Assembly: GCF_017254845.1 (NCBI RefSeq)
Contig: NZ_JAFKCU010000007.1
Span: 1 to 64,000, forward strand
Origin: Algoriphagus pacificus
Lineage (GTDB): Bacteria; Bacteroidota; Bacteroidia; Cytophagales; Cyclobacteriaceae
DNA: 64,000 nt
Reading direction: 5' to 3'
A program made the position numbers and the translations under genes. Numbering within the stretch: the first letter of the stretch is position 1; each line of letters starts with the position of its first letter. The notes beneath the pieces were generated by a model. It saw nothing but the letters and a program-made list of their open reading frames with translations. It searched no databases and had not been told where the DNA came from. Below are positions 9,228-18,110 of this stretch, piece after piece.

Positions 9228-9830
9228 ATGAACAAAAAATCTTTTTTCATGCTTTTGGCATTTTCTCTATGCCTGGCATTCAGCACACAATCTTTCGCAC
9301 AGCTTCAAGCTCCGGCTCCAAGCCCTGCAGCATCAGTTTCTGCAAATGTAGGTTTCACCAAAATCAGCATTGATTACTCAGCACCTGCTGTGAAAGGTAG
9401 AAAAGTATTCGGTGAACTTGAAAAGTATGGAGTCACTTGGAGAGCAGGTGCAAACGGCCCAACTTTCATTGAATTCAGCACTCCTGTAAGTGTAGGAGGT
9501 AAGAATTTGGCAGCTGGTAAGTATTCACTTTTCATCACGCCTATGGAAACAGGTGACTGGACTATCCATTTGAATGCAAAAGGAAAATCAGTTTTTGAAT
9601 ACATGAAAGATGGCAAAATCGATGAGGCAGCAGTTTTAGCTGATGATGCAGTAACTATTAAAACTGCACCGATTCCTGCACCTGAAAACTTTGAAAGACT
9701 GGCTTATTTTGTCTCTGCAGAAGACAACAAAGTAGCATCTGTAACCTTTATGTGGGCCGATGTGATGCTTACTTTCTATGTTGACACGCAAGTGGACCAG
9801 AAAATGGAACAGTTTAAATCTATCTTCTAA
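9228..9830 (+). CDS. DUF2911 domain exported protein
   Basis: A 200-residue protein with a Sec signal (MNKKSFFMLLAFSLCLAFST, cleavage near SFA-QL). The mature part is a DUF2911 domain (about residues 30-150): ISIDYSAPAVKGRKVFG, YGVTWRAGANGPTFIEFSTP, LAAGKYSLFITPMETGDWTIHLN. The family is widespread in Bacteroidota, always exported, and has no settled function. The gene is 59 bases after the isomerase and is closed by a strong terminator, so it may share a transcript with the isomerase or use its own promoter in the gap. Confidence 0.88.
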   Translation: MNKKSFFMLLAFSLCLAFSTQSFAQLQAPAPSPAASVSANVGFTKISIDYSAPAVKGRKVFGELEKYGVTWRAGANGPTFIEFSTPVSVGGKNLAAGKYSLFITPMETGDWTIHLNAKGKSVFEYMKDGKIDEAAVLADDAVTIKTAPIPAPENFERLAYFVSAEDNKVASVTFMWADVMLTFYVDTQVDQKMEQFKSIF

Positions 9831-9847
9831 AAGGACTGAAAAGAATT

Positions 9848-9875
9848 AAGCGCAGCCAAAAGCTGCGCTTTTTTT
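9848..9875 (+). terminator. Rho-independent terminator after DUF2911 gene
   Basis: A perfect GC-rich stem AAGCGCAGC / GCTGCGCTT with a five-base loop is followed by seven T residues, 18 bases after the DUF2911 stop. It is a textbook intrinsic terminator on the plus strand. Confidence 0.9.
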
Positions 9876-10039
9876 ATGCCCAAATTATAAGAATCACCTA
9901 CCAGTACAGGATGCGGGCTAATTAAAAAAAACTAATTATGCGGGTCAATTACCCTTAACCCAAAACCATCCAAAAGACACTTTTGCCTTGTTAAAAACTG
10001 ATTTTCTGGCTAAACTACATTTGGATGACAATTTTGAAA

Positions 10040-13000
10040 ATGAGAAAAATAAATTCTTTAGCTCCCGTGCTGCTTTTGGTACTGGGACTTGCTGCCACTA
10101 GCTGTAAACCTGATCGAGTTTTTGATGTCCAAAAAGACACCCACATCATGATGGTGGGAAATAACCTTGGTTCGAGAATGATGAACTTCGGTTATTTTGA
10201 AACAGAAATTTATGAACGCTTTCCTGATCAACAACTGATCATCAGAAACATGAGTGACCCGGGTGATACGCCGGGATTCAGGCCTAGATCCAGTACGAAT
10301 GACCCTTGGGCATTTCCAGGAGCAGAAGAATTTCAAGAGGAATACGCTACACCTTCCGGAAGTATCGGTTTTTTTGAAAAGCCTGATGAATGGCTGACCA
10401 GATTAGAAGCTGATATTATCATCGGTTTTTTTGGCTTCAATGAAAGCTTTCAAGGAGAAGCAGGACTTGAAAATTACAAAGCTGAATTGGATGCATTTAT
10501 CCGTCATACCCTAGCCCAGAAATACAATGACAGCATTGCTCCGCAGCTAGCATTGGTTTCCCCTATTGCCTTTGAAGACTTAAGCGACCAGCTGGATGTG
10601 CCAAATGGTGAAAAGGAAAACAAAAACCTATTGATGTATACCGAAGCGATGGAAGAAGTCGCGTCGAAACACGAAAATGTCATTTTTGTGGATGCTTTTG
10701 GACCAAGTGAAAAATGGTATGCGCTGGAAGATGAGCCCCTGACAATTGATGGTTCGCAATTGAATGACAAAGGCTATAAGATGTTTTCGGAATTTCTTGC
10801 CAATGAACTTTTTGGAGGAAATAAAGTAGCCACTGCGCATGAGGAGTTGATTCATGAAGCCGTGATGGAGAAAAACTGGATCTGGCACAATGACTATAAA
10901 ATCCCGAATGGAGTTCATGTTTTTGGAAGGAGATACGATCCTTTCGGTCCCGACAATTACCCTTTTGAATTGGAGAAAATCCGCCAGATGACCGCTATCA
11001 GAGATACTGCGATCTGGATGGCAACCAAAGGAGAAAAGAAAGATTTGGCAGCAGCAGATGCTTTGACCAGAAGTCTGCCAGAGGTCAAAACTAATTACAA
11101 TCCCGATGCAAATGGGGATTTGGAATACAAATATGGAGAGGAAGCTCTCAAAACTATTACTGTTCCAGAAGGCTACAAAATTGAATTGTTTGCTTCGGAA
11201 GAAGAGTTTCCTGAACTAGCCAACCCAGTTCAAATGTCCTTTGACAACAAAGGTCGACTTTGGGTAGCAGTGATGCCAAGTTATCCGCATTACAAGCCGG
11301 GAGATTCCAAACCAAATGATAAATTGATCATTTTGGAAGACACTGATAAGGATGGAAAAGCCGATAAAGAAACTGTCTTTGCTGATGGCCTTTCGATTCC
11401 AGTAGGTTTTGAGATTGCTCCGGAAGGAGTCTATGTTTCACAAGCGCCTAATTTGGTTTTACTGACCGACACCGATGGGGATGATAAAGCAGATAAGACA
11501 GAAATCCTACTGAGTGGTTTTGACGATCACGACACGCACCATGCGATTTCAGCTTTTACTACAGATGAAAGTGGCGCTATCCATATGGCAGAAGGAGTTT
11601 TTCTTCATACCAATGTGGAAACTTCTTATGGTCCTGTGAGAGGAACGAATGGGGGATTTTATAGATACGAACCAAAAAGACATAAGCTGGAGCGGGTCAA
11701 TCAGGTCAGTATCCCGAATCCATGGGGAATTGCATTCGACGATTGGGGACAGAACTTTTACGCAGAAACCTCTGGTCCAAATGTCAATTGGATGCTTCCT
11801 GGCTCGGTACTGCCGAGGTATGGAAATGCCAACTTCAAAGGTCCAAATTTGATTGAACCGAAGCATATGGTTCGCCCTACATCAGGTTTAGAATTTATTT
11901 ACAGCCGCCATTTTCCGGATGATATTCAAGGTGATTTGATCATCAACAATACCATCGGATTCTTGGGTACCAAGCAACATAAAGTCCATGAGGATACAGT
12001 AGGTTTTACCACCAATTGGGCCCAGGATCTGATTACTTCGACAGACGGAAATTTCCGTCCGGTGGATATGGAAATCGCTCCTGATGGTTCACTTTACGTG
12101 GTAGATTGGCATAATATCCTGATCGGCCACATGCAGCATAATGCCAGAGATCCTTACAGAGATCATGTGCATGGAAGGATTTATCGATTGACGTACCCTT
12201 CCAGACCTTTGGTAGAACCAGCAAAAATAGATGGTGCAAGTATTCCTGAATTGCTGGAGAACCTAAAACTACCAGAATACAGGTCCCGATACAGAACCAG
12301 AAGAGAACTCAGAGGAAGAGATGCGGAAGAAGTGTATCAGGCTGTTGAAAAATGGCTTTCTGAGCTGGATCCAAATGATCCCCGCTATGAGCACCATCGT
12401 TTAGAAGCCCTTTGGGTCACTTGGGGCATCAATAAAATCAATCAGGATCTCCTGAAGCAACTCCTAAAATCGGATGATTACAGAGTGAGAGCAGCTTCTG
12501 TGAGAGCTTTGAGATATACCAGACATCAGGTAAAAGATCAAGCGGAATTAATGATGCAAGCGGTCAAAGACCCTCATGGAAGAGTGAGGATGGAAGCCAT
12601 CGCAGCAGCTTCTTGGCTCCCTGCCGAAACCGGAGTTCCGATTTTGGCGGAAGCCGAAAAACAGGAAAAGGACAATACCTGGATCCCTAGAACTCTCGAA
12701 ACAGCCATCGCTCATATCAACGGACTTTCCGTTGCAGAGAAAAAAGAAGAAGATATCAAGTCTTCTTTAACTGGTTCGGATAGAGAGCTTTTTGTCTTAG
12801 GAAAAGAGATTTATGCCAGAGAAGGCTTCTGCTCCACCTGTCATCAACCCAATGGAAATGGCTTGGTAGCTTCTGGCTTCCCTCCATTGGCTGGGACGCC
12901 ATGGGTTACAGGTAGCGAGGAACGTATGATCAAGATTGTATTGAAAGGACTGATGGGACCAATCACAGTTTTGGGACAAGATTATCCAGGACAGGTACCG

Positions 13001-13192
13001 ATGACTCCTTTTGAGGGAATGCTGGATGATACGGAAGTGGCTGCTGTGATGACTTATGTAAGAAACTCCTTTGGCAACCAAGCTTCTGCCATCTCTCCTG
13101 AATTGGTGAAAAAGGTGCGAGAAGAAATCAAGGATATGGAAGGCTTTTATAAACCAGCTGATTTGCTGAAAGAACATCCGTTGGAAAAGTAA
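10040..13192 (+). CDS. Lipoprotein fusion: SGNH/GDSL-like domain, PVC-type propeller, HEAT repeats and cytochrome c
   Basis: A protein of about 1050 residues. I prefer the ATG at 10040 (MRKINSLAP) to the one at 10025, because it places a standard lipoprotein signal with lipobox LAATSC at the start. Residues about 30-260 look like an SGNH/GDSL-type fold (MMVGNNLGSRMMN, IIGFFGFNESF, LNDKGYKMFSEFLANELF). Residues about 375-720 are the propeller of PVC-type dehydrogenases, with Ca-type repeats DTDKDGKADKET and DTDGDDKADKTE. HEAT-like helices follow (VRAASVRALRYTR, GRVRMEAIAAASW). A class I cytochrome c closes the protein, with heme motif CSTCH at Cys931 and a likely Met ligand in VPMTPFEGML. It should sit on the cell envelope and pass electrons from an oxidised sugar or alcohol. 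The substrate is unknown. Confidence 0.85.
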   Translation: MRKINSLAPVLLLVLGLAATSCKPDRVFDVQKDTHIMMVGNNLGSRMMNFGYFETEIYERFPDQQLIIRNMSDPGDTPGFRPRSSTNDPWAFPGAEEFQEEYATPSGSIGFFEKPDEWLTRLEADIIIGFFGFNESFQGEAGLENYKAELDAFIRHTLAQKYNDSIAPQLALVSPIAFEDLSDQLDVPNGEKENKNLLMYTEAMEEVASKHENVIFVDAFGPSEKWYALEDEPLTIDGSQLNDKGYKMFSEFLANELFGGNKVATAHEELIHEAVMEKNWIWHNDYKIPNGVHVFGRRYDPFGPDNYPFELEKIRQMTAIRDTAIWMATKGEKKDLAAADALTRSLPEVKTNYNPDANGDLEYKYGEEALKTITVPEGYKIELFASEEEFPELANPVQMSFDNKGRLWVAVMPSYPHYKPGDSKPNDKLIILEDTDKDGKADKETVFADGLSIPVGFEIAPEGVYVSQAPNLVLLTDTDGDDKADKTEILLSGFDDHDTHHAISAFTTDESGAIHMAEGVFLHTNVETSYGPVRGTNGGFYRYEPKRHKLERVNQVSIPNPWGIAFDDWGQNFYAETSGPNVNWMLPGSVLPRYGNANFKGPNLIEPKHMVRPTSGLEFIYSRHFPDDIQGDLIINNTIGFLGTKQHKVHEDTVGFTTNWAQDLITSTDGNFRPVDMEIAPDGSLYVVDWHNILIGHMQHNARDPYRDHVHGRIYRLTYPSRPLVEPAKIDGASIPELLENLKLPEYRSRYRTRRELRGRDAEEVYQAVEKWLSELDPNDPRYEHHRLEALWVTWGINKINQDLLKQLLKSDDYRVRAASVRALRYTRHQVKDQAELMMQAVKDPHGRVRMEAIAAASWLPAETGVPILAEAEKQEKDNTWIPRTLETAIAHINGLSVAEKKEEDIKSSLTGSDRELFVLGKEIYAREGFCSTCHQPNGNGLVASGFPPLAGTPWVTGSEERMIKIVLKGLMGPITVLGQDYPGQVPMTPFEGMLDDTEVAAVMTYVRNSFGNQASAISPELVKKVREEIKDMEGFYKPADLLKEHPLEK

Positions 13193-13195
13193 AGA

Positions 13196-13315
13196 GATTT
13201 ATGATTTCAGATATAAGATTTATGATTTATTCGAACGTCATTGCGAGAAGGCCAAAAGCCGACTAAGCAATCCATTCTTTGATTTAAGATTTATGATTTC
13301 AGATATAAGATTTAA
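13196..13315. repeat. Short interspersed and direct repeats in an intergenic spacer
   Basis: The 239-base spacer between the cytochrome c fusion and the FG-GAP gene holds two copies of a 28-base unit beginning AGATTTATGATTTCAGATAT (13196 and 13288). Between them lies a segment with CGTCATTGCGAG and AAGCAATCC, which matches my memory of the common extragenic repeat of Bacteroidota genomes (a GTCATTGCGAGGAG-type element). A degraded second piece with GGAAGGCAAAAAACCGACGAAG follows at about 13327-13350. No gene is seen here. Confidence 0.6.
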
Positions 13316-13431
13316 AACATCGATGTGGGAAGGCAAAAAACCGACGAAGATCCAGATTTATGAATCCTGATTTTAATCTTCAATTCTTTGTACATGGTAC
13401 TTGATACTTTGTTCAATAACCTAATAATAAC

Positions 13432-14565
13432 ATGAACCCAATCAAACACAGTCTTATATTTTTTTTGGCAGCAATTCCATTCTCTCTTTTTGCTCAGGAA
13501 ACAACCGTGAAGTTTCAGAAGCAGGTAATTGCCTATGAAAGCACGGAATCGGTTGGTGTTTTTGATGTGGATAATGATGGGGTTTTGGATTTGATATCGG
13601 GTAGTTTTTGGTACAAAGGACCGCAATTTATTGATCGATCTCTGATTGGACAGGTGAAGCGATACGGGGAATATTACGAGGATTTTTCTACCATTCCAAT
13701 GGATGTGAATGAGGATGGAAAAATGGATTTTGTAAGTGGAGGATGGTTTGAGGGAACGCTCATCTGGAAAGAAAATCCGGGAGACGGTTCGGAATGGCCT
13801 ATTCACGAAATCGCCAAAACAGGAAATATAGAAACTACCCGAGGTTGGGATATTGATGGAGATGGGGTATTGGAGATTTTCCCAAACACTCCCCGAAAAG
13901 CACTCGCTTTTTACAAAAAAACCGGCCCCGACCATTTCGAAAAATACCCTGTTGCAGAGATGCATGGACATGGATTGGGTTTGGGAGATATCAACGGTGA
14001 TGGAAGAAAAGACCTGGTTATTTCTACAGGTTGGCTGGAAGCTCCTAGTGATTTAAAAACCGGAAAATGGACCCTTCATGAGGATTTTGATTTAGGCGAT
14101 GCCAGCATTCCGATGATCGTTGCTGATGTGAATGGAGATGGACTGAATGACATCATCGTAGGACAGGCGCATGCATTTGGACTCTTTTGGCTGGAGCAGG
14201 AAAAATCCGGCGATTCCATCAGCTTTGTGAAACATGAAATCGATCCATTTCAATCTCAATACCACACGATGGAATGGGTGGACATCGATAATGACGGACA
14301 AAATGAATTGGTCACAGGCAAGCGCTATCGAGCCCATAATGGAAAAGATCCGGGAGGAAAAGATTACGCAGGTTTGTATTATTTCAAATGGAATGGAGAA
14401 AGCTTTTCCAAAAATATCATAAGCTATGGACCTATTGGAGAAGGAAAAGGTTCTGGGCTTTACTTTTCGGTTGCAGACTTGAATTCTGACGGTTGGAAGG
14501 ATATTGCAGTAGCAGGAAAAGATGGCTTGGTTGTTTTTAAAAATCTTGGGAGACCAAATAATTAA
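13432..14565 (+). CDS. Exported FG-GAP/VCBS-repeat protein
   Basis: A 377-residue protein with a Sec signal (MNPIKHSLIFFLAAIPFSLF, cleavage after FAQ). The mature chain is made of FG-GAP repeats, each with a calcium-binding DxDxDG-like loop: DVDNDGVLDLISG, DVNEDGKMDFVSGG, DIDGDGVLEIFPN, DINGDGRKDLVIS, DVNGDGLNDIIVG, DIDNDGQNELVTG and DLNSDGWKDIAVAG. Seven loops fit one closed integrin-like propeller. It probably binds a carbohydrate or protein outside the cytoplasm; no catalytic motif is visible. It lies between the cytochrome c fusion and the sulfatase gene on the same strand, within the region of exported catabolic functions. Confidence 0.85.
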   Translation: MNPIKHSLIFFLAAIPFSLFAQETTVKFQKQVIAYESTESVGVFDVDNDGVLDLISGSFWYKGPQFIDRSLIGQVKRYGEYYEDFSTIPMDVNEDGKMDFVSGGWFEGTLIWKENPGDGSEWPIHEIAKTGNIETTRGWDIDGDGVLEIFPNTPRKALAFYKKTGPDHFEKYPVAEMHGHGLGLGDINGDGRKDLVISTGWLEAPSDLKTGKWTLHEDFDLGDASIPMIVADVNGDGLNDIIVGQAHAFGLFWLEQEKSGDSISFVKHEIDPFQSQYHTMEWVDIDNDGQNELVTGKRYRAHNGKDPGGKDYAGLYYFKWNGESFSKNIISYGPIGEGKGSGLYFSVADLNSDGWKDIAVAGKDGLVVFKNLGRPNN

Positions 14566-14693
14566 GATATCTGATTAAATTTTGGTAAGCTCCCTAGGGC
14601 TTTATTACTTTTTCCAAACATGTTTTAAGTTCATATTTTTTGTAGATTATCATACATTTTTAAATCATTTTTAAAATCTTCAATATTTCGAAT

Positions 14694-16274
14694 ATGAAAA
14701 GATCAATAATCACAGTACTTTTTCTTGTACTATATTCAGTTTGCTACAGTCAAGAAAAAATCAGCGTTTTTGATGAAACGGTAGTGGTCAAAGACAATTT
14801 GGAACCCGTGATTCCAAGACCTTACCAAGAAAGCATTGCAGAAAAGAAACTTGCCTCGTTGGAAAGCCGAACCGGAACCAAACCTAACATTCTTATCTTT
14901 TTGGCAGATGACTTGGGATGGGGAGATATCGGCGTCAATGGTGGCGGTGTAGCAGTGGGGGCTCCCACTCCAAACGTAGATAAGCTCGCTCGAGAAGGCA
15001 AACAATTCAAGTCATTTTACTCCACGCCAACTTGTACCTCTTCTAGAGCGGCGATGCTTACAGGCAGACTTCCTATCCGTAGTGGCTTGACTCGTCCTCT
15101 TTTGAGTGGGGATAAGGTCTCCACCAACCCATGGGAGATCGAAGTTTCGCAGGCCAAGCTATTGGCCAAAGCAGGCTATAAATCAGCACTCATTGGAAAA
15201 TGGCATATAGGAGAAGCCGAAAATATGCTTCCACATGAGGTAGGTTTTGATTATTTCTATGGACTACCTGCTGTACAATCTGACTACACACAATTTTTGG
15301 TTGAAAGACAGTATGCGGACATGATCCGCAACAAAGACCTACATGACAAAGCATTCCAATTGCAACCAGAAGGTTTGATCATGGGACATAAAGGTGGTCC
15401 CAGAGAAGTTGGATTTGAGATATCTACAATTGACGAATTAAGAATGATCGATGAAAAGTTGAAGGATGAATCCATCAAGTTCATCCAAGAAAATGCTGGA
15501 GAAAACCCATTCTTTCTGGTACACTCTTTCACCGCGATTCACAATGATACCTACTCAGGAAAAGACTTTATAGGAAAAAGCCCAGCTGCCATGCCTGTGA
15601 AAGATGCCATTGTAGAAATGGATGCTTATGTAGGTGAAATAATGGATGCTTTGGAAAAATCAGGACAGTTGGAGAACACGCTGGTTTTCTTTACTTCTGA
15701 CAACGGTGCAAATGAAGACGTTTTTCCTGATTCAGGATACCATCCTTGGAGAGGTGGTAAGGGAACTACTTGGGAAGGTGGAGTGAGAGTTCCTGGAATC
15801 GCCTATTGGAAAGGAATGATTGAACCAGGTCAGGAAACCAACGAATTGATTGACCTGACCGACTTGTATATGATCTCTTTAAGGCTGGGAGGAGTGATAG
15901 ACCAGCTTCCCTCCAATCTCTATTTTGATGGTATAGATCAAACCGCCTATCTGCTTGCAGAAAATGGCCATTCTCAAAGGCAAGCTGTTTTCTTGTGGAA
16001 CAGCACAGATTTCTGCGCAGTGAGATGGAAAGATTATAAAGTACATTTCCAGATTTTTGAAACGCATGTGCCAAGAAGAAATTTAGATGCAACAACAATG
16101 ACTAGAGTGGGAACCGCTCCTTGGGTATTCAATCTAAATGTAGATCCTAAAGAAATGAGCAGTGAGGGTCACCGTTATTTTGAATGGGGAATGCCTGCCG
16201 TCATCGCTTTTCAAAAAAGACACTTGGCAACCATGAAAAAATATCCAAATACTGATTTGGGATTGGGATTTTAA
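14694..16274 (+). CDS. Exported arylsulfatase (type I formylglycine sulfatase)
   Basis: A 526-residue protein with a Sec signal (MKRSIITVLFLVLYSVCYSQ). Sulfatase signatures: metal-binding FLADDLGWGDIG (about residues 69-80), the formylglycine site CTSSR with Cys114 in PTCTSSRAAMLTG, GKWHIGE and FFTSDNGANEDVF. The third position of the site is Ser where the common pattern CxPSR has Pro; Cys and Arg are intact, so maturation is still expected. It removes sulfate esters outside the cytoplasm, probably from algal or host polysaccharides. No formylglycine-generating enzyme is seen in the window, so it must be encoded elsewhere. It ends head-on with a second sulfatase, separated by a shared terminator. 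Confidence 0.9.
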   Translation: MKRSIITVLFLVLYSVCYSQEKISVFDETVVVKDNLEPVIPRPYQESIAEKKLASLESRTGTKPNILIFLADDLGWGDIGVNGGGVAVGAPTPNVDKLAREGKQFKSFYSTPTCTSSRAAMLTGRLPIRSGLTRPLLSGDKVSTNPWEIEVSQAKLLAKAGYKSALIGKWHIGEAENMLPHEVGFDYFYGLPAVQSDYTQFLVERQYADMIRNKDLHDKAFQLQPEGLIMGHKGGPREVGFEISTIDELRMIDEKLKDESIKFIQENAGENPFFLVHSFTAIHNDTYSGKDFIGKSPAAMPVKDAIVEMDAYVGEIMDALEKSGQLENTLVFFTSDNGANEDVFPDSGYHPWRGGKGTTWEGGVRVPGIAYWKGMIEPGQETNELIDLTDLYMISLRLGGVIDQLPSNLYFDGIDQTAYLLAENGHSQRQAVFLWNSTDFCAVRWKDYKVHFQIFETHVPRRNLDATTMTRVGTAPWVFNLNVDPKEMSSEGHRYFEWGMPAVIAFQKRHLATMKKYPNTDLGLGF

Positions 16275-16299
16275 AGACTTATGACACTTTGGTAAAAAT

Positions 16300-16338
16300 A
16301 AAAAAGGCAGTTCTATCATCCGTAGAACTGCCTTTTTA
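16300..16338. terminator. Bidirectional terminator between two convergent sulfatase genes
   Basis: A perfect stem AAAAAGGCAGTTCTA / TAGAACTGCCTTTTT with a seven-base loop lies between the convergent stops at 16274 and 16400. A tracts on one side and T tracts on the other let it terminate transcription from both directions. Confidence 0.88.
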
Positions 16339-16399
16339 CTTTTTTGACTTCCAGGTTTTTGGATAAGAATTTAGGGAAATATGAGGTTTACTTTTAAAC

Positions 16400-17785
16400 C
16401 TACTTTACTTTCTCAGCTTCCAATTCGGCAGCTTGTCTTTCGAAGACCTCTCTCATTTCCTCTAGGATTTCTTTGAAATTTGGATTTTTCGCAAGGTTTT
16501 TTGTCTCCATGGGATCCTTTTCCAGATCATACAATTCCTCATGTGCCAAATCATCCTGGTATCGGAAATACTTCCATTGCTTGGTTCGTAATCCCTCACT
16601 TGCTGGAATGATATTCACTTTCCAAAGGTGCTCCACAATAAAATCTTTTCGCTCCAGCGCCGGGTTTTGCCCAATCACATAATCTGCTAGGCTGATCCCC
16701 TGCCAAGTGTTTGGAATTATCCCATTTGCAAATTCCAAGATCGTTGGAGCCACATCTATGTTCAAGGTAAAATCACTGATCGTGCGATGTCCGGGATTCC
16801 TTGGATCATAAATAATCAATGGCACCCGGATGGAATTATCATACATCAACCACTTTCCTGCGAGTTGACGCTCTCCCTGAAAATACCCATTATCCCCCAT
16901 CAGGATGATGACTGTATTTTTATCCAGCCCTTTTTCTTCCAAGGTTTTACGGATTTTTCCAATCTCTAAGTCCACTTCCGAAATCATACGATAATAACCC
17001 TTCATGCTATGCTGAAACTTTTCAGGGGTATCGTATCTCCAATACCAGCGGGTTCGGTTCTCCCCTTTCTGAACATATTCAGGTTGTGCTTCAAAATATT
17101 TTTTACTGCTCAAAGGAGCTTTTGGAAACTTAAATTCCTCGTACAAATGATCCACATCCTCTGTCCAGAAGTATTGATCTTCGGCTGGGTCATGGGCATG
17201 AGGTGCGGAAAAACTCAAAGACAACATAAATGGCTGATCAGACGATGAATTCCTGATAAACTCCTGAGCTTGATAGGAAGTGTATTTGGTCAAATGGACT
17301 GAATCGCCATTGATGGTTTTGTAAAAATAGCCTCTGCGATCTGGATATTGCACATCTCGATCGTAGCTATCTCCTTGGTCAAAGAGATTTTCAAATCCTG
17401 AATACCTAACCCCAAACTTTCCAAAAAACCCGGTTTTGTAACCTGCTTTTTTAAGCTGATTTGGATAGGAATTAGCTGCATAAGCTTCTTGGAGTTCATT
17501 TGGCCCAAAAGTATAGCCATGAGTTCGTTCATACAGTCCTGTCAATAGCGAAGCTCTGCTCGCTGCGCAAATAGGAGTGGTAACAAAAGCATTTTTGAAG
17601 TAAATTCCCTCTCCTGCCAAACGATCCATTTCCGGCGTTTGGATGATTTCATTTCCCGAAAAACCCAAGGCATCCCAACGCTGATCATCGGTGAGGATAA
17701 AAATGATGTTTGGATTTTCGCTTTGGGCAAAGAGAGAAAAGGCAAAAGAAAAAACGATACTAAATAAGAAAAAGGCTTTTTTCAT
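16400..17785 (-). CDS. Exported sulfatase (iduronate-2-sulfatase / N-sulfoglucosamine sulfohydrolase-like)
   Basis: A 461-residue protein when started at the ATG at 17785 (MKKAFFLFSIVFSFAFSLFA, Sec signal). An upstream in-frame ATG at 17848 would hide the signal and is rejected. Motifs: FILTDDQRWDALGFSG, formylglycine site CAASR with Cys73 in TTPICAASRASLLTG, GKFGVRYSGF and ILMGDNGYFQGE. The pattern LTDDQRWDALG followed by CAASR and a C-terminal LYDLEKDPMETKNLA is typical of the iduronate/heparan-type sulfatase branch, distinct from its convergent neighbour. The two enzymes probably attack different sulfate positions. The exact substrate is not decidable from sequence. Confidence 0.89.
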   Translation of the reverse strand: MKKAFFLFSIVFSFAFSLFAQSENPNIIFILTDDQRWDALGFSGNEIIQTPEMDRLAGEGIYFKNAFVTTPICAASRASLLTGLYERTHGYTFGPNELQEAYAANSYPNQLKKAGYKTGFFGKFGVRYSGFENLFDQGDSYDRDVQYPDRRGYFYKTINGDSVHLTKYTSYQAQEFIRNSSSDQPFMLSLSFSAPHAHDPAEDQYFWTEDVDHLYEEFKFPKAPLSSKKYFEAQPEYVQKGENRTRWYWRYDTPEKFQHSMKGYYRMISEVDLEIGKIRKTLEEKGLDKNTVIILMGDNGYFQGERQLAGKWLMYDNSIRVPLIIYDPRNPGHRTISDFTLNIDVAPTILEFANGIIPNTWQGISLADYVIGQNPALERKDFIVEHLWKVNIIPASEGLRTKQWKYFRYQDDLAHEELYDLEKDPMETKNLAKNPNFKEILEEMREVFERQAAELEAEKVK

Positions 17786-18110
17786 GGGGTTATTGCTAGG
17801 AGTTATTCTGCAAGAAAGAGGTAAAAACCGATTAACTATCCTGCTCAAAGGGGATTGGGATTTACGAAAGACGAAGTACGATTGACGAATTACGAAATGG
17901 GGAATGAGGAATTAAGAATGTAGAATTAGGAATGAAAAATGAGGAATTAGGAATTTGCCCAAGTTCCTGTCTTCACGAACGCTAATCTTCACCCTTCGAT
18001 TTCGAGACTCTCTTCTCTCAAGTGCTCAGGGTGACATTACTAAATTTAACAACCTCCTTCTTCCCAACTTCCAACCTCCTACTTCCTTGCTTCCCAGCTT
18101 CCCAGCTTCC
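17786..18110. other. Gene-free spacer rich in simple repeats
   Basis: No credible gene. The left part repeats GAATTAGGAAT-like units (about 17907-17955). The middle carries a piece with TTTCGAGACTC and CTCAGGGTGACA, which I recall as a frequent Bacteroidota extragenic repeat. The right part (about 18058-18120) is a pyrimidine-rich run of near-repeats of CTTCCCAGCTTCC that ends just inside the DUF1593 gene. Confidence 0.6.

Noticed and set aside
10016-10023. TACATTTG as a promoter -7 box for the cytochrome c fusion
   Set aside because: The box fits TAnnTTTG, but no TTTG lies about 19 bases upstream, so the promoter cannot be supported.
17786-17848. N-terminal extension of the second sulfatase
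   Set aside because: The added 21 residues hold no signal features, while the ATG at 17785 opens a clean Sec signal.
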